From: Opitutaceae bacterium
GTDB taxonomy: Bacteria; Verrucomicrobiota; Verrucomicrobiia; Opitutales; Opitutaceae
NCBI GenBank assembly: GCA_017994935.1
Contig: JAGOJU010000018.1
Coordinates: forward strand, 1 to 64,000
Length of the DNA stretch: 64,000 nucleotides
Direction: 5' to 3'
Shown: piece after piece, positions 8,463 to 16,654 of the stretch
Position numbering within the stretch: position 1 is the stretch's first letter
Layout of the letters: each line of letters begins with the position of its first letter
The notes under the pieces: model-generated
The model's database searches: none
Seen by the model: only the letters and a program-made list of their open reading frames with translations
What the model was told of the DNA's origin: nothing
Position numbers and translations under genes: made by a program

Positions 8463-10459
8463 TGTTTGAGTCGGAGCGGTTCATATAGATCGCTCGAGAG
8501 TTCCTGCAGGAAACGGCTGGGAACGTTTATCATGCCGTTTGGTCCGCCGCGCGGATTCACCTTGGGGAAACAGAGGTAGAGTTCGTCGCGTGCACGGGTG
8601 ACGGCCACATAGAACAGCCGGCGTTCTTCCTCGACATCCCCTGCTTCGATGCTTCGGCGTCCCGGGAAGAGTCCGTCAGCCAGGCCGATGACAAAAACCA
8701 CGGCGTACTCGAGTCCCTTGGCCTGGTGCACCGTTGTCAGCCGCACGGCATCTGCATCGGGATCGGCATGGCGGTCGCTCGCCTCTCCGTTCAGGAGCAC
8801 GATCTGGGCGAGAAGTTCATCCATTTCATCGTAACGCTGGGCAAATCCGACAAGTGCCTTCAATTCGTCGAGGCGGTCCAGGTAGTCGCCATACGCACCC
8901 TTGAGGTGATCGCCGTACCAGCCATCCACGGCCCTCTCGATCGCGACTGCCGGACGCGAGGTTTCCATGGCTTCATCCACCTGCCGGAGGGAGGTGCAGA
9001 ACTGATCCCAATCCGCCCGTGCGTCCTTTGCGACCTTGCTCTTCACGTCGTCGGTTGCGAGGGCATCGAGGAAATCCTGGTTGAGAAGTTTTGCATGCTC
9101 CAGCGCGGCGGCGTAGATCTTCTGGGCACCCTTTTCGCCGATCTTGGGAAGGAGGACGGCGATGCGGGACCAGGCGGATTCATTGCGCGGATTGAAGACA
9201 AACTGGATGAGTGCCACGAGGTCGCGGATATGCTGCCGCTCGAAGAACTTCACGCCGCTTGTGATCTGATAGGGGATGCCTGCGCGGGAAAGGGCGAGCT
9301 GGATGTCCAGGGCGATAAAGTGCGAACGGTAGAGGATGGCGACGTCGTGCAGGGCGACGCCCTCGTCCTCCGTCAGGGAGCGCAGGCGTTTGACGATGAA
9401 ATCGGCCTGCTCGCGATCGTCCATAGTCTGGACCAGATATGGCTTCTGTGAGTGTTTCCGCGCAGCCTTGAGTTCCTTGTCAAAGTGTCGCCCCTTTGGC
9501 TGCGCGAGAAGGACACCGTTGGCGAGGTTCAGGATCTCAGGGGTGGAGCGGTAATTGGTCTCGATCCTGTGAATCACCGTTCCAGGATGACGGTCGGGAA
9601 ACGTCATGATGTTCTCGAAGTTCGCACCGCGCCACGAATAGATGCACTGCGCGTCGTCGCCCACGGCCATCAGGCGATGGTGTGACGCGATGCGATCGAC
9701 GATCTGCGACTGCAGGATGTTGGTGTCCTGGTATTCGTCCACCAGGACGTGCCTGAACCGGTGGGCAAAGTACTCGGCGACGGAAGTGTCCTTGACGAGC
9801 AGATCCAGCCAGAGTTCGAGCAGGTCGTCGTAGTCGCACACGTTCTGATCGCGTTTTCGCCGTGCGTACGCACTCGCGAATGCCGGAAAGCCCGTCGCGA
9901 TCTCCCTGTACTGGGGAAACTGCCCGTCCACGGTGTCCGCCAGCGACTGCTGTGTGTTGCGCGCGAGGGAAAGCACGCTGAAGAGAGGGCCCGGACGGGG
10001 ATTGGTCTTGTCCTTGAAGAACAGCCTGTCCTGCGACTCGACAGCCTGCTTGAGCATGGCCTCGGACTCGTCGGCGTCGAGGATGGTGAACGATTTCGGC
10101 AGATTGATCGCCTCCCCGAACATGCGCAGCGCACGATGGCCAAGGGAATGGAAGGTGCCTCCCCAGAACTGGCGCGGTTCGCAGCCGGTCAGGTCCTGGA
10201 CACGATGCAGCATCTCCTTGGCGGCCTTGTTCGTGAACGTGAGAAGGAGGATCTCGCCGGGACGGACGCCCTTGGACAGCAGGTAGGCGACGCGGTAGGT
10301 CAGCGTACGTGTCTTTCCTGAACCGGCCCCGGCGAGCACCAGCATGGGGCCGGGCTCGGCGGTGACTGCCGCAAATTGCTCGTCGTTGAGAAGCCCCCTG
10401 AAGTCGATGGACGGAAAGTCTTCGCGGAAGGCGGACGGATGGTGACTGTCGCTGTGCAT
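8447..10459 (-). CDS. UvrD/PcrA/Rep-type ATP-dependent DNA helicase (SF1A)
   Basis: 670 residues from the ATG at 10459. A start at 10681 is possible, but it adds 74 low-complexity residues and runs into proB. All SF1A helicase motifs are present: Walker A 'AGAGSGKT' (43-50), 'VDEYQDTN', 'QCIYSWRGA', 'TNYRSTPEILN', 'TTVHQAKGLEY' and 'LFYVAVTRARDELYL'. Members unwind DNA 3'-5' in repair and in clearing replication obstacles. The C-terminal tail is shorter than in many UvrD proteins, so I do not choose between uvrD, pcrA and rep. The gene follows proB on the same strand with a 22-base gap, suggesting co-transcription. Its 3' end overlaps the convergent M19 gene. Confidence 0.93.
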   Translation of the reverse strand: MHSDSHHPSAFREDFPSIDFRGLLNDEQFAAVTAEPGPMLVLAGAGSGKTRTLTYRVAYLLSKGVRPGEILLLTFTNKAAKEMLHRVQDLTGCEPRQFWGGTFHSLGHRALRMFGEAINLPKSFTILDADESEAMLKQAVESQDRLFFKDKTNPRPGPLFSVLSLARNTQQSLADTVDGQFPQYREIATGFPAFASAYARRKRDQNVCDYDDLLELWLDLLVKDTSVAEYFAHRFRHVLVDEYQDTNILQSQIVDRIASHHRLMAVGDDAQCIYSWRGANFENIMTFPDRHPGTVIHRIETNYRSTPEILNLANGVLLAQPKGRHFDKELKAARKHSQKPYLVQTMDDREQADFIVKRLRSLTEDEGVALHDVAILYRSHFIALDIQLALSRAGIPYQITSGVKFFERQHIRDLVALIQFVFNPRNESAWSRIAVLLPKIGEKGAQKIYAAALEHAKLLNQDFLDALATDDVKSKVAKDARADWDQFCTSLRQVDEAMETSRPAVAIERAVDGWYGDHLKGAYGDYLDRLDELKALVGFAQRYDEMDELLAQIVLLNGEASDRHADPDADAVRLTTVHQAKGLEYAVVFVIGLADGLFPGRRSIEAGDVEEERRLFYVAVTRARDELYLCFPKVNPRGGPNGMINVPSRFLQELSSDLYEPLRLKHHRGW

Positions 10460-10481
10460 GGACCGCTTGGGGAGTGCCCGT

Positions 10482-11591
10482 CTACAGGAGCACGAGATCG
10501 TTGCGGTGGACGACCTCGTGGCGTTTGCGGTTCGGAAAAAGCGCGCGCATTTCCTCGCCGTGCTTTTCCGCGAGCTTGGAAATGTCGCTGCTTCCAAAGG
10601 ACGTCTTTCCCCTGGCAAAAACAGTTCCGTCAGGCGCGGCGATGTTGACGATGTCGCCCGGTTCGAACTGGCCCGTGGCACCGGTCACGCCGACGGCAAG
10701 CAGGCTCCGGCCCTGATCGCGAAGCACCGGCACGGCGCAGGTGTTGACAAGAAGGGTTCCGGAAGGGCGCTGGAAATAGGCGAGCCAGCGCTTCTTCGCC
10801 TCGAGCGGGAGACCGCTCGGAACGAAGAACGTGCCGGGTCCGCTTCCCGAGAGGAGTTTGTTGAGGATGTCCGGTTCGGCCCCGCTGGCGATGAAGACAC
10901 CACATCCTGCCTGGGTGGCGAGCCGCGCGGCGGAGATCTTGCTGGTCATTCCACCGGTTGCGGTTTCGCTCGTGGTGCCGCCGGCCATGGCTTCGATTTC
11001 AGGGGTGATGCGTTCAACCACCGGGATGATCCGTCCGCTGCCTTTCATGTCGATCAGGCCGGGAGCGGTCGAGAGGATCGCGAGATGATTGGATTCCGTC
11101 AGCGAGGCGACCATTGCCGACAGGGTGTCATTGTCGCCGAACTTGATTTCGGCGGCACTCACGGTGTCGTTCTCGTTGATGATGGGAATCGTGCCGTAGG
11201 CGATCAGCTGATGAAGGCATTCCTTTACGCCCAGATAACGGGTGCGACTGCGCAAGTCCTCGTGGGTGAGGAGCACCTGGGCCACCGTGAGATTGAGCGG
11301 CGAAAATGCATTCTGCCAAGTCTGCATCAGCCTCGACTGGCCGATCGCGGCGCAGGCCTGTTTTTTGGAAACGTCGCGGGGCTTCTTCTGGAGCCCGAGT
11401 GCGCCCATGCCGAGTCCCACCGCACCGGAGGAGACGACAATCACCTCCATACCCCGCTGCCGGAGGCCGGCGATGCCGCGGGCGATTGAGCCGATGCGTT
11501 CGGTGTCGAGCTGGCCGATGCCCGATGTCAGGACACCGGTGCCCAGTTTGACGACGATCCTGCGTGCATGGCCGGCGTTGGGTAGGGTCAT
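10482..11591 (-). CDS. proB: Glutamate 5-kinase
   Basis: 369 residues; catalyses the first step of proline synthesis, ATP-dependent phosphorylation of L-glutamate. The amino-acid kinase fold starts at 'IVVKLGTGVLT', contains 'VSSGAVGLGMGALG' and 'IINENDTVSAAEIKFGDND', and is followed by a C-terminal PUA domain (about 275-369), the long form common in bacteria. The ATG at 11591 is preferred over a TTG five codons upstream because a GGAGA Shine-Dalgarno lies just before it. No proA is adjacent in the window. A short terminator separates it from frr, and the helicase gene follows 22 bases downstream. Confidence 0.95.
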   Translation of the reverse strand: MTLPNAGHARRIVVKLGTGVLTSGIGQLDTERIGSIARGIAGLRQRGMEVIVVSSGAVGLGMGALGLQKKPRDVSKKQACAAIGQSRLMQTWQNAFSPLNLTVAQVLLTHEDLRSRTRYLGVKECLHQLIAYGTIPIINENDTVSAAEIKFGDNDTLSAMVASLTESNHLAILSTAPGLIDMKGSGRIIPVVERITPEIEAMAGGTTSETATGGMTSKISAARLATQAGCGVFIASGAEPDILNKLLSGSGPGTFFVPSGLPLEAKKRWLAYFQRPSGTLLVNTCAVPVLRDQGRSLLAVGVTGATGQFEPGDIVNIAAPDGTVFARGKTSFGSSDISKLAEKHGEEMRALFPNRKRHEVVHRNDLVLL

Positions 11592-11603
11592 GGATTCTCC
11601 AGG

Positions 11604-11630
11604 CAATAAAACCCCGCGAGTGAACGGGGC
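11604..11630 (-). terminator. Short intrinsic terminator after frr
   Basis: Reading the - strand, CCCCG-TTCACTCG-CGGGG is followed by TTTTATT. The five-pair GC stem lies between frr and proB and probably ends part of the pyrH-frr transcript. The short stem suggests partial read-through into proB. Confidence 0.55.
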
Positions 11631-11642
11631 GCGGCCGCGGGA

Positions 11643-12188
11643 TCAGATAGTGGTCAGCTCTTTCTCCTTGTGGGCGAGGTGCTGATTGATGTCGGCGATG
11701 GCCTTGTCGGTGGCGGTCTGGATGTCCTTTTCGAGGCGTTTGCTTTCATCCTCGGGGAGTTTGGCCTTTTTCGCGGATTCAATGGCATCGCGGCGGAGGT
11801 TGCGGACCTGGACCCGTCCCTCTTCGGCGAGGCGGTTGGCGACCTTGACGAACTCCTGCCGGCGCTCGCGGCTCATCTCAGGGAGCGGGATGCGAACGAT
11901 GCCGCCATCCATGTTGGGATTGAAACCGAGATTGGCCGTCTGGATGCCCTTGATGATGGCCTGGGCCAGACCCTTGTCCCAAGGTTGGATCACAATGGTG
12001 CGGGGATCCGGCGTGCTGATGGCCGCGCATTCCTTGAGTCGCATCGATGATCCGTAGGCTTCCACGGTGACGGATTCGACCATGCCGGGGCTGGCCTTGC
12101 CGGTGTGAATGGTGCTGAATTCGTGCAGGGTGTGCTCGAGGGCCTTTTTCATCCTGCCCTGTGTTTCTGAAAGAATGGGATTCGACAT
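11643..12188 (-). CDS. frr: Ribosome recycling factor
   Basis: 181 residues, close to the usual 185. The family is recognised throughout, including 'TIHTGKASPGMVESVTVEAYG', 'IQPWDKGLAQAI' and 'VRIPLPEMSRERRQEFVK'. Together with EF-G (fusA in this window) it splits post-termination ribosomes. It lies 57 bases downstream of pyrH, the conserved pyrH-frr pairing; rpsB and tsf, often further upstream, are absent here. A short terminator follows. Confidence 0.97.
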   Translation of the reverse strand: MSNPILSETQGRMKKALEHTLHEFSTIHTGKASPGMVESVTVEAYGSSMRLKECAAISTPDPRTIVIQPWDKGLAQAIIKGIQTANLGFNPNMDGGIVRIPLPEMSRERRQEFVKVANRLAEEGRVQVRNLRRDAIESAKKAKLPEDESKRLEKDIQTATDKAIADINQHLAHKEKELTTI

Positions 12189-12245
12189 GGTGATGGAAGA
12201 GGAGTGTGGCTAAAATGGAGTCGACGGCAACCGGGCGATGTGGGT

Positions 12246-12989
12246 TCAACTGCGCACCAACGTGCCGATCTTCTCGCCAAGGACGGCCTTGCGGATGGCG
12301 TGAGCCTCGTTCAGGTCGAACACGAGGATGGGGACATTGTTGTCCAGGCAGAGCGAGAAGGCGGTTGAATCCATCACATTGAGACGTTGCCGGAGTGCGT
12401 CGACGAAGGAGATCTCGTCGTACTTCACGGCGTTGGCATGCTTTTTCGGATCCTTGTCGTAGATGCCGTCGACTTTCGTGGCCTTCATGATGATCTCCGC
12501 ATGCATCTCCGAGGCGCGCAAGGCGGCGGTCGTGTCTGTGGAGAAATAGGGATTGCCCGTGCCGGCGGCAAAAATCACCACACGTCCCTTCTCCAGATGG
12601 CGGATGGCGCGGCGCAGGATGAAGGGCTCGGCCACCTGGTTCATGGGAATCGCGCTCTGCACCCGGGTGGTCACCCCCATTTTTTCCAGGCAATCCATGA
12701 GGGCGAGGGAATTGATGACGGTGGCCAGCATGCCCATGTAGTCGCCGGTCGTGCGATCCACACCGCGTTTTTCGCCGGTGAGTCCGCGAAAAATGTTTCC
12801 GCCGCCGATGACGAGGCAGATTTCTACGCCGAGCAGGTGGATGTCCTTGATCTGCTCGCAGATTCGTTCGAGAACGCCGGCATCGATCGGGTCGACCGAC
12901 TTGCCGCGAAGGACCTCCCCCGAGAGCTTGAGCACAATGCGTTTGTATTTCACCGAGGGCGACGCAGCCGGAATTTCACTCATGCCCAT
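12246..12989 (-). CDS. pyrH: UMP kinase
   Basis: 247 residues from the ATG at 12989; an alternative ATG lies two codons downstream. Upstream in-frame sequence to 13064 has no family similarity. It phosphorylates UMP to UDP. The amino-acid kinase fold opens with '[13 protein letters not shown]', followed by '[12 protein letters not shown]', '[15 protein letters not shown]' and '[18 protein letters not shown]', all characteristic of bacterial hexameric PyrH. It is transcribed with frr and is divergent from nadD across a gap of about 117 bases, which must hold both promoters. Confidence 0.97.
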   Translation of the reverse strand: MGMSEIPAASPSVKYKRIVLKLSGEVLRGKSVDPIDAGVLERICEQIKDIHLLGVEICLVIGGGNIFRGLTGEKRGVDRTTGDYMGMLATVINSLALMDCLEKMGVTTRVQSAIPMNQVAEPFILRRAIRHLEKGRVVIFAAGTGNPYFSTDTTAALRASEMHAEIIMKATKVDGIYDKDPKKHANAVKYDEISFVDALRQRLNVMDSTAFSLCLDNNVPILVFDLNEAHAIRKAVLGEKIGTLVRS

Positions 12990-13106
12990 AGAGAACGGTT
13001 GGGGCAATTTTCCGTCAATGCCTGAGATGGCGGCGGGATGGCTTCCGTAAGTGCCTGAAAACACGGCCTTGCCCGGATCACACGGCTCAGGCAGGGTTGG
13101 ACTAAC

Positions 13107-13685
13107 GTGAAAATTGGATTCCTAGGCGGGAGCTTCGATCCCGTGCATTTCGGCCATCTGATTGCAGCACAGGACGTTTATGAGCAGCACAACATGGACA
13201 GACTGTTCCTCGTTCCCGCTGCACAGGCACCTCTCAAGCCCCAGGAGACCCAATCTTCGGCGGCCGACCGGCTTGCCATGCTTCAGGCGGCAGTCGAGTG
13301 GGACAGTCGCTTCGAGATATCGGACTATGAATTGCGGAAGGGCGGTACGAGTTATACCATCGACTCCGTCCGATACTTTCGGGAGCAGTTTCCGAGTCAC
13401 GACCTCTACTGGATCATCGGAGGTGACCAATTGCCCAAGATGCATTTGTGGAAGGACATCGATATCCTGGCGACCCTGATCAAATTCATTTTTCTCGAAC
13501 GGCCCGGCCATCCGGCAAAGGCGGCGCCCGCAATTCCAGGCCTTCGGCTGCTTCGATGTGACGGACACCTGGTGGAAATCAGCTCAACCGAATTGCGTCA
13601 ACGTGCACGAAGTGGACTTTCGCTCGATTATTTTATTCCCCACAAGGCGATTGTGCACATTCGTCAGAAGCAGCTCTATCGCTAA
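13107..13685 (+). CDS. nadD: Nicotinate-nucleotide adenylyltransferase
   Basis: 192 residues with a GTG start; no nearby in-frame ATG would keep the N-terminal motif. '[12 protein letters not shown]' (residues 7-18) is the nucleotidyltransferase signature with the HxGH element, and '[13 protein letters not shown]' is the C-terminal ISSTxIR motif. It converts nicotinate mononucleotide plus ATP to deamido-NAD in NAD synthesis. rsfS starts 2 bases after its stop, the widespread nadD-rsfS pairing. Confidence 0.96.
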   Translation: MKIGFLGGSFDPVHFGHLIAAQDVYEQHNMDRLFLVPAAQAPLKPQETQSSAADRLAMLQAAVEWDSRFEISDYELRKGGTSYTIDSVRYFREQFPSHDLYWIIGGDQLPKMHLWKDIDILATLIKFIFLERPGHPAKAAPAIPGLRLLRCDGHLVEISSTELRQRARSGLSLDYFIPHKAIVHIRQKQLYR

Positions 13686-13687
13686 AC

Positions 13688-14251
13688 ATGCCTTCCGATT
13701 CCTCCACTGAACTCGATCTGGTCCGGGATATTGTACGCATCCTTGATGACAAGAAGGCGATTGATCTGCGGGTGCTCCGCGTTTCAGAGCAGTCGTCGAT
13801 CACCGATTTCCTGGTGCTGGCGACGGGCACCTCGGAGCCTCACCTGAGGGCGCTTCGTGTGGAACTGGAGAAGGTTCTCGATGCCCGGCATGCTCGTATT
13901 GCAGGAATGGATACAGGCGAGCCGGGAAGTGGATGGACCGTCGTGGATGCCTATCAGGTGATGATCCATTTGTTCACCCAGGAGAAGAGGGATGAGTATC
14001 GCCTCGAGAATCTCTGGAAGGATGCGGATGAACTGTCCGTCGCCCAGGTGCTGAATCCGGATGCTGCGATGGGGGATTTCGCGAAGGCAAAGGCAAAGGC
14101 GAAGGCAAAACCAAAAAAGAAAACGCTGCCTGTGAAACCCGCCAGACGCCTGGCCGCAAGCAAGCGGGCAAAGACGGCACGAGTGCCGAAGGCAAAGAAG
14201 AAGGCCGCGCCGAAAAAGTCCGCCCCGAGAAAAACGAGGCGCTCAAGATAG
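13688..14251 (+). CDS. rsfS: Ribosomal silencing factor RsfS with a Lys/Ala-rich C-terminal tail
   Basis: 187 residues. The first ~118 are a normal RsfS/YbeB/Iojap domain ('SSITDFLVLATGTSEPHLRAL', 'GSGWTVVDAYQVMIHLF'), which binds ribosomal protein L14 and blocks subunit joining. The remaining ~60 residues, from about 130, are a highly basic Lys/Ala/Pro/Arg tail resembling histone H1 or AlgP-type tails and are absent from most RsfS proteins. The tail DNA includes a short AAGGCA-type repeat near 14083-14110, suggesting growth by slippage. The tail may add RNA binding, but that is inference. Confidence 0.94.
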   Translation: MPSDSSTELDLVRDIVRILDDKKAIDLRVLRVSEQSSITDFLVLATGTSEPHLRALRVELEKVLDARHARIAGMDTGEPGSGWTVVDAYQVMIHLFTQEKRDEYRLENLWKDADELSVAQVLNPDAAMGDFAKAKAKAKAKPKKKTLPVKPARRLAASKRAKTARVPKAKKKAAPKKSAPRKTRRSR

Positions 14252-14298
14252 CGCTTAATCTGGGGCAGTCAGCGCCGTTCGATCCCAATCATCGGGAG

Positions 14299-14318
14299 GG
14301 GCACGCTTCGTCGTGCCC
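14299..14318. repeat. Candidate REP-like extragenic hairpin
   Basis: GGGCACG-CTTCGT-CGTGCCC forms a perfect 7-bp stem in the 261-base gap between convergent rsfS and the DUF481 gene. It is followed by CGGCCGGCTAC and, further on, an inverted TTTCCAG/CTGGAAA pair (about 14377-14421). There is no T-run, so it is not an intrinsic terminator. A RAYT transposase gene lies 5 kb away, and such enzymes act on REP hairpins of this shape. Only one copy is visible in the window; the rest of the gap contains no gene. Confidence 0.45.
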
Positions 14319-14512
14319 GGTTCGAAAGATCGGCCGGCTACAAACACCGCGGATCGAGATCCTTTCCCAAGATCTTTCCAGTTTGCTGATGCCAAAATCG
14401 GGATCTGGAAACTCCGCCATCTTCCATTCCAATACCGGGCACCGGGTACGATGACGCGCGCCCCTCCAGTTCTTGTTTTACACCCCGTGCTCTCCGACCT
14501 CCGACTTCAGTC

Positions 14513-15694
14513 TCAAAACGCGTATCCCAGGGTGCTGCTGATGCGCTGATCCGACTTGCCGACCCCTTCGACGATCGTGTTGTCGAATTCGTATTCGTAC
14601 CGGAGGTTCATCGAAATCCGGTCGGTGAGTTTCCCCTGCAACGTGGTGTTGAAACGAACCCGGTAATTCTGGACGTCGCCTGCGATGGGAACAATGGTGT
14701 TGTTCCGGATCGTATACTTGTTCTGGGAAGTGGGTGAGTACTGTGCGAGGAAGTCCTGGAGAAAAGTCAGCCGCCCGTTCATGCGGTAGGTGTAATCCTC
14801 GAAGATTTCGGCAAGGGCGGCAAATTCGGTCCCGATATTGAGCGCCTCGCGGAATTGGCCGGTGACACCACCACCGACGTTGATGACGTGGCGGTCGCGC
14901 TTTAAAAGGGCATACCCGACACCGACGTTCTGCTCGTAGTTCTGATCGATCTTCTTGACGTCATCTGAGAGGAAACTCGTTACGGACTGGGTAAAGACCA
15001 GCTGCGACAGCTGATGCCTCCACCGAAAGCTGGCATCGGCACGATCCGTAACCACCCTGTCCGTCTGTTTGCCATAAAGGATTCGTCCATTCGCCTTGAA
15101 ATGGTTGCGGTCCCTCTCCCTTTCCGCGTCAACCCGGAGCGAAGTGTTCAAGCTGTCGAGACGGCCGGACTGCTGGTAGAAGCCGAATTCGATCTTTCCC
15201 CTCCATCGACTGGGCTTGGGCGATGCGCCCGATTGTGAAGCGGCGGGGGGCGGAGAGTTGCCCGTGACGGCCGCGCCCTTCTGGGCCGAGCCTGCGCCTG
15301 AGGATTGATTGGAGGCAGGCCTGGCTCCGGTGGAATTCGATGCGGCTGCAACCAGCGGCTGCTTCTCCTTTTGTACGGGCGGGAGCCCGGCGAGGGTTTC
15401 CACGGGTGTGTCGACGGTATCGATCACGACTCCGTCGGACTCCAGGACCACGAGTTCGCCCGCCAAGTTTGACCGGAAGTAGATCTTGCCGTCAGTGCGC
15501 TGCACAAGTTCGCCGGTAATGCGGTCACCATTTCTCAGATGCAGTTCAGCGGCGGGAGCGCCGCTGGTAAGGAAAGTCAGCGAAATCAGCGCAAGAGAGG
15601 CCAGGAAGTTGAACCTTGGACGGGAAAATGGGTCAGACGGAAAACTCACGGAAAGAGGCTGAAAGACATGATAAGATGAGCAAGAGGCCAGCAC
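14513..15694 (-). CDS. DUF481 (YdiY-like) outer-membrane beta-barrel protein
   Basis: Up to 393 residues. The longest frame starts at GTG 15694; a GTG at 15649 gives a more ordinary signal peptide with its hydrophobic core in 'FNFLASLALISLTF', cleaved before 'AELHLRNGD'. Residues about 50-85 form a small beta region common before DUF481 domains, then comes a Ser/Ala/Pro-rich linker (about 105-160). The C-terminal ~230 residues, from 'WRGKIEFGFYQQSG', are DUF481, ending in phenylalanine as outer-membrane barrels often do. The role of DUF481 proteins is unknown. It is divergent from the pilin gene. Confidence 0.82.
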   Translation of the reverse strand: MLASCSSYHVFQPLSVSFPSDPFSRPRFNFLASLALISLTFLTSGAPAAELHLRNGDRITGELVQRTDGKIYFRSNLAGELVVLESDGVVIDTVDTPVETLAGLPPVQKEKQPLVAAASNSTGARPASNQSSGAGSAQKGAAVTGNSPPPAASQSGASPKPSRWRGKIEFGFYQQSGRLDSLNTSLRVDAERERDRNHFKANGRILYGKQTDRVVTDRADASFRWRHQLSQLVFTQSVTSFLSDDVKKIDQNYEQNVGVGYALLKRDRHVINVGGGVTGQFREALNIGTEFAALAEIFEDYTYRMNGRLTFLQDFLAQYSPTSQNKYTIRNNTIVPIAGDVQNYRVRFNTTLQGKLTDRISMNLRYEYEFDNTIVEGVGKSDQRISSTLGYAF

Positions 15695-15896
15695 GAATTT
15701 CGACTCAAGCGCCGCGATTTTGTGCCGTAGGAATCAGGGATTGATGAGGTGAATCTCCCAATTGATATAGGGATATATATTTACGCAATTGTTTACACCT
15801 TATTGACTGCAATCAAACTTGCCCCGTGACGATAAAGCGGTGGACTCAAATCACGCTCAATCCGAGCCCAATATCATCCGATTATTATTAGTGCAT
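15695..15896. promoter_or_regulatory. AT-rich divergent intergenic region
   Basis: Separates the - strand DUF481 gene from the + strand pilin gene, so it should hold both promoters. It is far more AT-rich than its surroundings, especially about 15760-15815 (repeated TATA-like steps, then TTTACA and TTGACT). I cannot assign -35/-10 pairs with good spacing. The AT-richness before a pilin with a strong terminator fits high expression. Confidence 0.45.
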
Positions 15897-16292
15897 ATGA
15901 AAACCAATACTCGCTCTACCAAGGGTTTTACCCTTGTCGAAATCATGATTGTTGTCGTCATCATCGGCCTCCTGGCCGCGATGGCGATCCCCGCCTTCCA
16001 GAAGGTTCGTGAGAACTCCATTGGCAAGGCCATGGAGAACGATGCGCGCCAGATCGCTTCTGCCGCTCAGCAGTATTTCCTGGAGAATGCCGGTGTGACG
16101 ACGATACCGTTCGCGGTTACCACCGCTACCGGCATCGTTGGCAGCTCACCTCTGTCGGTCTATGTCAAGCAGATCTCCAAGGGCACGAATGTTTCGGCCA
16201 ACATTGTTCTTGATACGGACTTCACGATGACGAACGCCCAATACAAGGCGGCCGCCGTGCAAAGCTTCAACTCCGAAGGCAAGAAGATCTAA
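15897..16292 (+). CDS. Type IV pilin-like / type II pseudopilin prepilin
   Basis: 131 residues from the ATG at 15897; an upstream in-frame start at 15819 would put 26 residues before the leader. 'KGFTLVEIM' is the class III signal: prepilin peptidase would cut after Gly and methylate Phe, with Glu at position 5. The hydrophobic helix 'IMIVVVIIGLLAAMAIPAF' follows. The rest is a small Thr/Ser-rich globular domain with few charges and no C-terminal cysteines. No assembly ATPase or platform gene is nearby, so this is a stand-alone pilin served by machinery elsewhere. A strong terminator lies 19 bases after the stop. Confidence 0.9.
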   Translation: MKTNTRSTKGFTLVEIMIVVVIIGLLAAMAIPAFQKVRENSIGKAMENDARQIASAAQQYFLENAGVTTIPFAVTTATGIVGSSPLSVYVKQISKGTNVSANIVLDTDFTMTNAQYKAAAVQSFNSEGKKI

Positions 16293-16311
16293 GCGTCTGC
16301 TTCCCCTCTCA

Positions 16312-16344
16312 ACCGCGCGCTGGAAATCGGCGCGCGGTTTTTTT
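16312..16344 (+). terminator. Strong intrinsic terminator after the pilin gene
   Basis: ACCGCGCGC (16312-16320) pairs perfectly with GCGCGCGGT (16330-16338) across a 9-base loop, followed by a run of seven T. It is monocistronic termination for the pilin transcript. Confidence 0.92.
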
Positions 16345-16654
16345 GCATCTGTTGATGGCGTCACAATGAGCGGGTGTGGATTGACTGTGGATTTGCGCAT
16401 GGGCGATTCGCACCTTGTGGAGTCCGAACCCAAGGACGCAGAATTATTTGCCATGGCTCCGTATCAATGCGCCTTGCATGTACAGTGCCGGGGCTTCGAC
16501 GGGGTGATTTTGCTCCACAATGCACGGATCTGTGCCGTACGATCCTCGGCACGGATTTCATGTACGAAAATGCGTTGCGGAGCTCAAATTTCTTCCCAAT
16601 TCAACCGATTCCGATCACTGGCTGATGGCTGTGGCGACTTGATCTCGTAGGTCC
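16345..16654. other. Non-coding region with one hairpin
   Basis: 310 bases between the pilin terminator and the TMTC-like gene. ATCTGTGCCG (16528-16537) pairs with CGGCACGGAT (16547-16556) with one G-T pair. No known riboswitch or RNA family is recognised. It presumably contains the promoter of the next gene. Confidence 0.4.

Noticed and set aside
13878..14251. Frameshift as an explanation for the Lys-rich RsfS tail
   Set aside because: The frame is continuous with the RsfS core, and the Lys/Ala bias fits a genuine low-complexity tail rather than an out-of-frame readout.
16490..16510. GGGCTTCGACGGGG stretch resembling a tmRNA end
   Set aside because: No tRNA-like domain, CCA end or tag reading frame nearby.
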